Position numbers and translations under genes: made by a program. From positions 1 to 64,000 of the forward strand of contig JARLJO010000050.1 in assembly GCA_031291175.1 (NCBI GenBank): DNA of 64,000 bases, in the 5' to 3' direction. Under the pieces are notes generated by a model. It saw only the letters and a list, made by a program, of their open reading frames with translations, was not told the origin of the DNA and did no database searches. Below, one piece after another: positions 58,146 to 64,000 of this stretch. This DNA comes from Gammaproteobacteria bacterium (GTDB taxonomy: Bacteria > Pseudomonadota > Gammaproteobacteria > DSM-16500). The stretch's first letter is position 1. Each line of letters starts with the position of its first letter.

Positions 58146-58303
58146 GAGGTTTGGCTAAAATAATGGCGTAGGGTTTTTTTCACTCGTTTCTTTTCACGAA
58201 TAGCGGTGAAAAGATTCATCCCGAAGACAAGTAAAGTAATGCTGTATGCCGTCCATACATACAGGCCGTAACCTCCCATGGAAATGATTTCATTAAGATG
58301 CAT
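58142..58303 (-). CDS. ccmD: Haem exporter accessory protein CcmD
   Basis: CcmD is a small membrane protein that helps release holo-CcmE from the CcmABC complex. The frame from ATG 58303 to TGA 58142 gives 53 aa: a short periplasmic start (MHLNEIISMGGYGLYVWTAY, with the conserved G-x-Y-x-x-Y-V-W-x-A-Y pattern), one helix to about residue 34, and a basic tail (REKKRVKKTLRHYF). It overlaps the end of ccmC and the start of ccmE. Confidence 0.92.
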   Translation of the reverse strand: MHLNEIISMGGYGLYVWTAYSITLLVFGMNLFTAIREKKRVKKTLRHYFSQTS

Positions 58304-59036
58304 GGCTCATCACCTCTTTCACCCATTGGGTTTTGATTTCGCGTAATACTATTTGATTGCGCATGCGTAACAATAAAATCACCGCATAAAAAAATAAGAA
58401 TGCAGCAATCATTGCAAGCAAAGGGTGCAACATATCGGGCGCAATCGAAGGCGCTGCCAATTTGCTGAGAGTTGGGCCTTGGTGCAGTGTGTTCCACCAA
58501 ATGACGGAGTAGTGAATGATAGGCAAATTAATCACGCCCACAATGGCCATGATCGCACCTGCTCGATCACGACTTTGTTGATCAGGGATGACAGATTGCA
58601 AAGCAATAAAACCAAAATAAAGAAAAAGCAAAATTAAAACCGATGTTAAGCGCGCATCCCAAATCCACCACGTTCCCCACATTGGTTTGCCCCAGATGGC
58701 GCCTGTTACTAATGCAAGAAAAGTAAACCAGGCGCCGATGGATGCGCTGACCGACATGCAGATCGCTGCAATTTTCATACGAAAGACGAGCGTTAGGATA
58801 CCGCTGACTGCCATTACGGCATAAATCGCCATGGCAGTGAAGGCGCTTGGTACATGCACATAGATGATGCGGAACCCGTCACCTTGTTGATAATCCGCAG
58901 GGGCGAAAAACAAGCCAGCAATGAGGCCATAAGCAAAACAGAGGCTAAAAGCCGTGATTAGCCAGGGCAAAAGGGCGCTACTGGTCGCATAAAATGCCTT
59001 AAGCGAGATAAAGTGCTGATTAAACCAATGAAGCAT
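58293..59036 (-). CDS. ccmC: Haem exporter protein CcmC
   Basis: CcmC presents haem to CcmE. The 247-aa protein has six membrane helices, the tryptophan-rich WWD motif WGTWWIWDARLTSVLILLFLY in part near residues 120-135 (GTWWIWDARLTS), and flanking conserved histidines (IYVHVPSAF near 60 and IIHYSVIWWNTLHQG near 178-192). Its start overlaps the ccmB stop by one base. Confidence 0.96.
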   Translation of the reverse strand: MLHWFNQHFISLKAFYATSSALLPWLITAFSLCFAYGLIAGLFFAPADYQQGDGFRIIYVHVPSAFTAMAIYAVMAVSGILTLVFRMKIAAICMSVSASIGAWFTFLALVTGAIWGKPMWGTWWIWDARLTSVLILLFLYFGFIALQSVIPDQQSRDRAGAIMAIVGVINLPIIHYSVIWWNTLHQGPTLSKLAAPSIAPDMLHPLLAMIAAFLFFYAVILLLRMRNQIVLREIKTQWVKEVMSHAS

Positions 59037-59707
59037 TATTGATTTGCTCCTATACGAAGCGCCGCGCTGGTTAATAGGGGTGCGAACGCCAGGCTAATTA
59101 AAACCAGTGCGCCCATCATGGCGAAGTCACTGGCTAGCGGGAGATTTGCACTGGCGGCGATCATGCTGCCTGTGCCAAAAATCAAAACGGGGATATAAAG
59201 CGGCATAATTAAAATGGGCAACAGTAAACCGTGGCTGCGAATCCCTACGACTAAGGCAGAACCAATTGCACCCAGTAAAACGAATACGGGTGTGCCGAGC
59301 AGCAAGCTAATCACCAGTACCGATTCTTCGTGAATGTTTAAGTGCAGCAGTATGCCTAACAGTGGGCTGATCACAATGAGGGGCAGGCAATGCGTGATCC
59401 AGTGACTGATCAGTTTGCAAAGTACCAACAAGGTGAGAGGGTGAGCGCTCAGCAGTAACAAATCTAGGTGGCCTTCTTCGGCATCGCTACGAAAAATATT
59501 GCCAATAGACATGACGATCGCCAGCAATGCTCCAACCCAAATAATGCCAGGGGCGACTTTATTTAAAGTGTTTTCATCCGGGCCCAGGGCTAACGGAAAC
59601 AGGCAAACTACGATCACAAAAAACAGTAATGGTGTTATCCATGAGTACGCTTGGCGTAGTGTCATGACTATTTCTTGATGTGTGATGGTTAGCAACGACT
59701 TAAGCAT
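59036..59707 (-). CDS. ccmB: Haem exporter permease CcmB
   Basis: CcmB is the membrane subunit of the CcmAB ABC complex needed to release holo-CcmE. The 223-aa product has six hydrophobic helices and family-typical segments: ALGPDENTLNKVAPGIIWVGALLA near 46-69, SDAEEGHLDLLLLS near 83-96, and LLGTPVFVLLGAIGSAL near 136-152. The ORF begins eight bases inside the ccmA end. Confidence 0.95.
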   Translation of the reverse strand: MLKSLLTITHQEIVMTLRQAYSWITPLLFFVIVVCLFPLALGPDENTLNKVAPGIIWVGALLAIVMSIGNIFRSDAEEGHLDLLLLSAHPLTLLVLCKLISHWITHCLPLIVISPLLGILLHLNIHEESVLVISLLLGTPVFVLLGAIGSALVVGIRSHGLLLPILIMPLYIPVLIFGTGSMIAASANLPLASDFAMMGALVLISLAFAPLLTSAALRIGANQ

Positions 59708-60347
59708 TTGCCGCTCCCAAGTGCAGCATTTTCGTTGGATGCGATTTGTCTAGATCTTGGTGGGTGGCAACAATGGCAATGCCGCCATGCGTCAAATGTT
59801 GAGTGAGTAACTCATTTAGTACCGTTTGACCTTCGGTATCGAGAGCTGTTGTGGGTTCGTCCAATATCCAGATCTTGTTTGGTGTCAGGGCCAGTCTGGC
59901 TAAAGCAAGACGACGCAATTGACCGGCTGAAAGATGGGCTGCGTGTTTGTCTGTGATGTGCTGCAAGCCCATTTTTTTTAATACGGCTTGAGCGTTTGTC
60001 GGTTCAAAACGAATATTGCTAAGGGCGCACTGAAGTTTTAAATTTTCGGCGACAGTGAGTGTGGATTTGATGCCGTTGCGATGGCCAACATAATGAATGT
60101 TTTGCTGGTAACACTCGCGCTGCTCAGTGATAGATTTATTTTGCCAAAAAATCGCACCGTCATGTGGTTCAAGATAGCCAGCCAATAGGCGCAGCAGGGT
60201 GGATTTGCCGCAACCATTGGCTCCTCGCACTTGCAATAATTCACCTGCATTCACTGTGCTGTGGATTTGATCGAGTAGTGTGATGTTGTTGCGTTCGAAG
60301 CGAAGGTGATCAATAACCAGTGTTTGTTCGGTAGGTGTTGTTTGCAT
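59700..60347 (-). CDS. ccmA: Haem exporter ATPase CcmA
   Basis: CcmA is the ATPase of CcmAB. The 215-aa product shows Walker A GANGCGKSTLLRLLAG near residues 39-54, Q-loop QNIHYVGHRNGIK, signature LSAGQLRRLALARL near 139-152, and Walker B IWILDEPTTALD near 158-169, with HQD switch (ATHQDL). The CcmA-specific YVGHRNGIKSTLT stretch distinguishes it from general ABC ATPases. It is the first gene of the ccm operon. Confidence 0.95.
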   Translation of the reverse strand: MQTTPTEQTLVIDHLRFERNNITLLDQIHSTVNAGELLQVRGANGCGKSTLLRLLAGYLEPHDGAIFWQNKSITEQRECYQQNIHYVGHRNGIKSTLTVAENLKLQCALSNIRFEPTNAQAVLKKMGLQHITDKHAAHLSAGQLRRLALARLALTPNKIWILDEPTTALDTEGQTVLNELLTQHLTHGGIAIVATHQDLDKSHPTKMLHLGAANA

Positions 60348-60362
60348 GATGAGCCTTCCCGA

Positions 60363-60833
60363 TTAGGCAATTTTATTTGCCATGAAGAAGATCATGCAAA
60401 ATAAAGCACCTGCGCAAACTGACAGCATAAAGAATTGTGCCCGGCGAAAAAATTTGTAACGGCTTTCGGGGCGAGCAGACATGCTTTCTGATTGTGTGTT
60501 TGCTTGTTGCGATAGCAGGAGAAAATAAACAAAAGAAAGCCAGCTTGCAATCACGGTAATAAATCCAATAACGCTGGCGGCTATCCAGGTTTGTGATAAA
60601 TCTTCGTGTTGAATATTAATAATAGAAAAACCAGTCGCTAGTTGAATCACGGCAACAGGCACTATGATTAACCAGGTTTGAGTTTGAATTTTATCAAAAC
60701 TGTCCAGGCTTTTCGCCGGTGTTTGCATGTCACGCCACAGACGATAACAATACGCCATGCTCGCAAGCAAGATAGCGGCGCTGACAATATGAATAATTTT
60801 TAAGCAACTATAGAGCATGATTTTTATAGACAA
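60363..60833 (-). CDS. Four-helix membrane protein, DUF2269-like
   Basis: The 156-aa product has helices at about residues 10-30, 53-70, 82-105 and 132-152. The start LKIIHIVSAAILLASMAYCYRLW and WLIIVPVAVIQLATGFSII are like the DUF2269 group of predicted membrane proteins, often with conserved His/Trp. Function is unknown; a link with haem or respiratory proteins is suggested only by position, 15 bases before ccmA on the same strand. Confidence 0.7.
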   Translation of the reverse strand: MSIKIMLYSCLKIIHIVSAAILLASMAYCYRLWRDMQTPAKSLDSFDKIQTQTWLIIVPVAVIQLATGFSIINIQHEDLSQTWIAASVIGFITVIASWLSFVYFLLLSQQANTQSESMSARPESRYKFFRRAQFFMLSVCAGALFCMIFFMANKIA

Positions 60834-60969
60834 GTTGTTATAAAAAGAGAGTTAAAAACTTAACATATTTTGGACAGAATGAAAATGCTTAATATCAACA
60901 CGACATCATTTAACGCATTTTAAAATGAACACAAGTCTAGTGTATTTCCTCTGGGCTCTTATACAAAAA
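60834..60969. other. AT-rich spacer before inverted family A pair
   Basis: No gene is supported. It would hold the promoter of the 156-aa gene and the ccm operon on the minus strand, but no clear -35/-10 pair is evident by eye. Confidence 0.4.
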
Positions 60970-61056
60970 ACGGGGTGGCAGGGTAGGTTTGCTTTTTACG
61001 TGCGCAACGGCAGTGAGCACGAAAAAAGTAAACCTACCATGACAGGACCCCAGTCA
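60970..61056 (+). repeat. Family A palindromic repeat, copy 5
   Basis: Core from ACGGGGTGGCAGGG to ACAGGACCCCAGTCA. Arms GGTAGGTTTGCTTTTT and AAAAAGTAAACCTACC pair with one G-U. Together with the inverted copy 46 bases away it forms a large palindrome between the 156-aa and 129-aa membrane-protein genes. Confidence 0.9.
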
Positions 61057-61101
61057 ATTTAAATCTGGCCTTGATGTGAACACTGCTCGTAAGAAGCAAA
61101 A

Positions 61102-61185
61102 TGACTGGGGTCCTGTCCCGATAGGTAGATTTTTTCGTGCTCGCAGGCTCCGCGCGAAAAAACCTACCTACCGTGCCACCCCGGT
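61102..61185 (-). repeat. Family A palindromic repeat, copy 6 (inverted)
   Basis: Minus-strand copy: TGACTGGGGTCCTGTC opens it on the plus strand and GTGCCACCCCGGT closes it. The arms (GATAGGTAGATTTTTTCG and GAAAAAACCTACCTACC) differ more from the other copies but still pair. It faces copy 5. Confidence 0.88.
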
Positions 61186-61223
61186 TTTTGTATAAAAGTA
61201 CCTTCGCTATAGGGTGAGGTTGT

Positions 61224-61613
61224 TTAGAGTAGGAAAGTACTTTTGGTGACGGCGTCGTGAATGATGATGATTAGTAAGGCGGTGAGAAAGAGATAGGAGA
61301 GTAGCCACCAGGTTGGGTGGTTTAGCCACATTTTCTTTTTGAGTACGAGGAGACCGGAGACGAGTAGGCCGAATAATAAGACTAAGATGTAAGCAGCCTG
61401 GATCCAGGGGGTGGTAAAGGAATAGTGTTTGGGGATGACTAGCAGTGAGCCGGTGAGGAGAGCGAATACGCTGAGTAAAAGGAGTATTTTGTTTAAGCGG
61501 AGGTTCGATTTTTTCTTGAAACCTACGGCGACAATGCAATAAACGGCAGTGCCGAGCAGGCTCAAGGCGAATATAATATGCATGAATTTTAATAAATAAA
61601 CTAAAGTTAACAT
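61224..61613 (-). CDS. Small four-helix membrane protein (SirB2/DUF2269-like)
   Basis: The 129-aa product has four hydrophobic helices (about residues 3-28, 41-60, 69-91, 100-122) and an N-terminal LKFMHIIFALSLLGTAVYC like the 156-aa neighbour, with conserved His at 11 and late His residues. Families of this shape include SirB2 and DUF2269; the exact one is uncertain. It lies 31 bases downstream of the tri-haem cytochrome gene and is probably co-transcribed with it. Confidence 0.68.
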   Translation of the reverse strand: MLTLVYLLKFMHIIFALSLLGTAVYCIVAVGFKKKSNLRLNKILLLLSVFALLTGSLLVIPKHYSFTTPWIQAAYILVLLFGLLVSGLLVLKKKMWLNHPTWWLLSYLFLTALLIIIIHDAVTKSTFLL

Positions 61614-61644
61614 GAGATGAATCTCTTTTTTTAGTCAGGCATTT

Positions 61645-62895
61645 TTACTGTGTGCCTGTTTCACCCCGAGCAGCAGATAGCATGTAATCCACAGCTTGTT
61701 TTATATCAGCGTCGCTGCAGCTCAGGCACGTTCCCTTCGCGGGCATGCCACCCATGCCGTGTATTACATTAGCATAAACGCCATCGACTTTGGCTTTTAA
61801 AATGGCATCCCACGCCGCAGGGTCGCCAAATTTCGGTGCGCCACCAATTCCTAAGGCGTGACAACTCGCGCAATAGCCTTCATAAATGGTGGCGCCTGGG
61901 GCGACGGATGATTTGGATGGCGTAACACTTTTTACGGATTTCAGGTAAGTAGCGATTGCGTAGAGATCATCATGTGAAAGATAACGTAAACTGTCGTGAT
62001 TGACTTCAAGCATGGGGCCTTTTACTTTGCCGCCGCCAATTAAACGATCTTCAGTGAAGACTTTAACAATTTCTGCTTCGGAAATGCTTGCTAAATGGCT
62101 TTGTGAAATATTGGATGCGAGATAGCCTTGAATCGGTGCGCCAGTTAAGTTGTATTTTTTAATTGGCGCGCCTAGTGGTAAAGATTGAGTGAGTATATGG
62201 TACGAAGGTGAGTGACACATCGCGCAATGCCCTAAGCCTTCAACTAGGTAGGCGCCACGATTCCATGATGTTGTTTGCTTTGCATCAGGTTTGTAGCCCT
62301 GCAATTCTTGCGAGCGGAAGAACATCTCGCGCCAGCCAAGTTGCAGGAAGCGTAGGTTAAATGGCTTCATCATTTCATTTTTGCGACTTTCTTCGTGCAC
62401 AGCCGGTATGCTGTCTAAATAGGCTTTGATTGCGATCAGGTCGTCATGAGTGAGCTTGCTAAAATAGTAGTAAGGAAAAGCAGGATAATAATAGTGACCT
62501 TGTGGCGAGATGCCTTTTGTCATTGCGGTGATGAATTGCTCTTCTGTCCAGTTACCAATACCTGTTTCTTTGTCGGGTGTAATGTTTGGGGAATAAATGG
62601 TGCCGAAAGGGGTATGCATCGGCAATGCGCCTGCAAAAACAGCGCCTTTTTCTGGGGTATTGGTGTGGCATGTAATGCAGTCGCCAGCTTTCGTCAGGTA
62701 TTCACCGCGTTTGACTAAGGCGGGATTTTTGCCTTGTGTGTTGACGGCGGGATATTCAGGGAAATAGGGTGAAGTTTGAGAGGCTTCCGTGTTCATTTGC
62801 TTCACGTTATTTTGAATCGTAAGTACCGTATATAAAGCCATGGTAGCTGCGACTAACAGTAAAATCCCGAATATAAAGCGGATGCGTTTTTTCAC
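61645..62895 (-). CDS. Membrane-anchored tri-haem cytochrome c
   Basis: The 416-aa product has an N-terminal signal/anchor (residues 4-24) and three class I cytochrome c domains with haem sites CITCH (near 77), CAMCH (near 225) and CASCH (near 343), each followed later by candidate Met ligands (for example AGALPMHTPFG and GMGGMPAKG). It resembles the cytochrome subunits of membrane alcohol, aldehyde and gluconate dehydrogenases, which feed electrons to ubiquinone or oxidases. No dehydrogenase gene is adjacent. The ccm operon nearby would mature it. Near the end, GTCLSCSDAD carries a CxxC lacking the His. Confidence 0.88.
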   Translation of the reverse strand: MKKRIRFIFGILLLVAATMALYTVLTIQNNVKQMNTEASQTSPYFPEYPAVNTQGKNPALVKRGEYLTKAGDCITCHTNTPEKGAVFAGALPMHTPFGTIYSPNITPDKETGIGNWTEEQFITAMTKGISPQGHYYYPAFPYYYFSKLTHDDLIAIKAYLDSIPAVHEESRKNEMMKPFNLRFLQLGWREMFFRSQELQGYKPDAKQTTSWNRGAYLVEGLGHCAMCHSPSYHILTQSLPLGAPIKKYNLTGAPIQGYLASNISQSHLASISEAEIVKVFTEDRLIGGGKVKGPMLEVNHDSLRYLSHDDLYAIATYLKSVKSVTPSKSSVAPGATIYEGYCASCHALGIGGAPKFGDPAAWDAILKAKVDGVYANVIHGMGGMPAKGTCLSCSDADIKQAVDYMLSAARGETGTQ

Positions 62896-63127
62896 GAAGC
62901 TATCCTTTAAAATCTTGTAATAATTATATGGATCGAATCAGGCCTGAGTCGCTGGGCATTTTATAGCGATTCTAATAAAAGAAACAACAGTTAATGTTGA
63001 TATCGACTGTACTGTTTGAGCAGTATTTGATGTCGCTTTTCCCGACAAATTCAGTCATTAGACTTGTGTTATTTAGGGATTATGTTTTAATTGTCTCCCT
63101 TTTGACTCAAGCAGCACATAACAATAG

Positions 63128-63472
63128 GTGACGAAAGGTTTATCCATGCATTGTATCAGTCGAATATTTCTTTTTGTAACCAGTTGTTTTTTCACTGCAA
63201 CTGCTTTTGCAATGCCAGGCATTAACATGCCGTATGGTCTTTCTCCGATGGGTCATCATATCGATAACTTACACATGATGTGCTTTTACATCTGCTGCGT
63301 GATTGGCGCGCTCACTTTTAGCGTATTAATTTATTCCCTGATTCGGTTTCGAAAATCAAAAGGCGCGACAGCGGCGCATTTTCACGAGCATTTAGGTGTC
63401 GAGATTCTTTGGACTGTGATCCCTACTTTGATTTTGGTCGCGCTTGCGACCCCTGCGATAATTGTTTTCTAA
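63128..63472 (+). pseudogene. coxB: Truncated cytochrome c oxidase subunit II (CuA domain missing)
   Basis: The 114-aa frame starts with a signal peptide (an internal Met at residue 7 is a good start) and encodes the two-helix N-terminal domain of subunit II: MPYGLSPMGHHIDNLHMMC, a helix at about 50-72, then FHEHLGVEILWTVIPTLILV and a second helix. It stops at TPAIIVF, exactly where the CuA domain should begin. No CuA motif (C-x-x-x-C-x-x-x-H) is readable downstream in any frame. coxA and coxC do not follow; ctaA does. It is either a relic of a deleted coxBAC operon or a retained helical hairpin. Confidence 0.8.
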
Positions 63473-63539
63473 GCCTGGGATCTAAGCACCCCACCGAGAA
63501 ATCACTAACGTTTAACCTATCAGGTGTTTTTTTTCATCT

Positions 63540-63624
63540 AACCTGCTGTTTCTAAAAACATTAAGAAATCACCTTGCTTTGTACTTTGTTTGAGGCCCAC
63601 GAATTCAAAAAGAAACAGCAGGTT
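63540..63624. repeat. Long-loop inverted repeat between coxB relic and ctaA
   Basis: AACCTGCTGTTTCT (63540-63553) is repeated in perfect inversion as AGAAACAGCAGGTT (63611-63624) with a 57-base loop. It lies 74 bases before the ctaA start and may be a scar of the deletion or a small dispersed repeat. Confidence 0.6.
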
Positions 63625-63697
63625 TCACTAAAGGCATAATTGATTTATAATAACGCACATTTTGAACAGCGCCACAAAAAGTTAGAGGTATCGCGCA

Positions 63698-64000
63698 TTG
63701 GTTAAGTCACGTCTGGTTTCTCGTTTAGCATTGTTTGGCAGTTTTTTCGCATTGTGTGTCATTGCGTTGGGCGCTTTCACTCGCCTGATTGATGCGGGCT
63801 TGGGTTGTCCTGATTGGCCGGGCTGTTATGGTCATTTGACCGTGCCCTTATCTCACGGAGCAGAGCTCGCCGCCAATTTGAAATATCCCACCACGCACTT
63901 GGTGGCTTATAAAGCATGGGCGGAAATGATTCATCGATACTTTGTAGGCGTGCTCAGTTTTTTAATTTTAAGTATTGTCTCTTTGATTTTTGCACAGAAA
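63698..64000 (+). CDS. ctaA: Haem A synthase CtaA (partial, runs off the window)
   Basis: CtaA oxidises the haem O methyl group to a formyl group, making haem A for cytochrome c oxidase. Translation from TTG 63698 gives MVKSRLVSRLALFGSFFALC and continues open to the last base (101 codons). GAFTRLIDAGLGCPDWPGCYGH with the conserved Cys pair, and EMIHRYFVGVL with a haem-ligand His, are diagnostic. AGAGGT lies eight bases before the TTG. The 3' end is outside the window. Confidence 0.9.
   Translation, partial: MVKSRLVSRLALFGSFFALCVIALGAFTRLIDAGLGCPDWPGCYGHLTVPLSHGAELAANLKYPTTHLVAYKAWAEMIHRYFVGVLSFLILSIVSLIFAQK

Noticed and set aside
1-64000. tRNA and rRNA genes
   Set aside because: No cloverleaf-like segment with a T-loop G-T-T-C-R-A motif and acceptor pairing was recognised by eye; a covariance-model scan would be needed to exclude them fully.

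Overview
The window is about 64 kb of a Gram-negative gammaproteobacterial chromosome, most like the order Legionellales (Coxiella / Aquicella / Legionella type). This rests on gene content: surA-lptD, amgK-murU, sigma-32, ftsEX, a pil/com-type secretin followed by aroK-aroB, a complete ccmABCDEFGHI operon, a histone-H1-like basic protein, and several large unrecognised proteins that look like secreted effectors. The order-level call is inference; no rRNA or tRNA gene was seen. The first ~110 bases are C-rich low-complexity sequence that looks like a poor contig edge.

Layout. 0.2-4.9 kb: pdxA-surA-lptD (B6 synthesis and outer-membrane biogenesis), minus strand. 5.1-6.7 kb: amgK-murU (cell-wall recycling). 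6.9-7.8 kb: two small exported proteins. 8.2-11.1 kb: comM/yifB-like ATPase, an unknown protein and a flavin-reductase-like protein. 11.1-14.8 kb: rpoH, with a perfect CIRCE operator overlapping its promoter, then ftsX, ftsE and ftsY. 15.0-16.9 kb: rsmD, trpS and a 40-aa membrane peptide. 17.0-24.0 kb: PH-domain protein, rubredoxin-reductase-like protein, ubiC-ubiA-pdxB, PBP1A. 24.4-29.1 kb: a shrunken pilus/competence operon (internally deleted PilM, a PilN-PilP fusion, a short secretin), then aroK-aroB. 29.1-35.5 kb: lipoprotein, hemE, yheT-like hydrolase, a 576-aa unknown membrane protein, class II ribonucleotide reductase. 35.7-45.2 kb: PaiB-like protein, a repeat-rich gene-free kilobase, maf, a toxin-antitoxin pair, class I aldolase, an archaeal/eukaryal-type ProRS, bcp, rlmJ, murI and a phosphoribosyltransferase. 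45.2-54.4 kb: accessory region with two large effector-like proteins, an esterase, the histone-like protein, a tandem pair of channel-like proteins and a choloylglycine-hydrolase-family enzyme. 54.4-64 kb: ccmI to ccmA, two small membrane proteins, a tri-haem cytochrome c, a truncated coxB and the start of ctaA.

The most unusual content is non-coding. Family A (six copies, ~84 nt) and family B (four full ~118-nt copies plus degenerate pieces) are palindromic interspersed elements. Their arms differ between copies but changes on one arm are mostly matched on the other, so pairing is kept. Two copies of a 16-bp perfect hairpin (family C) show one base-pair swap. Family A copies sit within a few bases of gene ends or starts; two of them face each other in one intergenic gap. 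A GC-rich hairpin repeat has apparently seeded a 24-bp minisatellite, and a segment carrying the paiB 5' end has been duplicated nearby.

How the genes work together: ccmABCDEFGHI would attach haem to the adjacent tri-haem cytochrome c; the neighbouring coxB has lost its copper domain, so any terminal oxidase using it must be encoded elsewhere or be lost. The rpoH operator would tie the sigma-32 regulon to HrcA repression.
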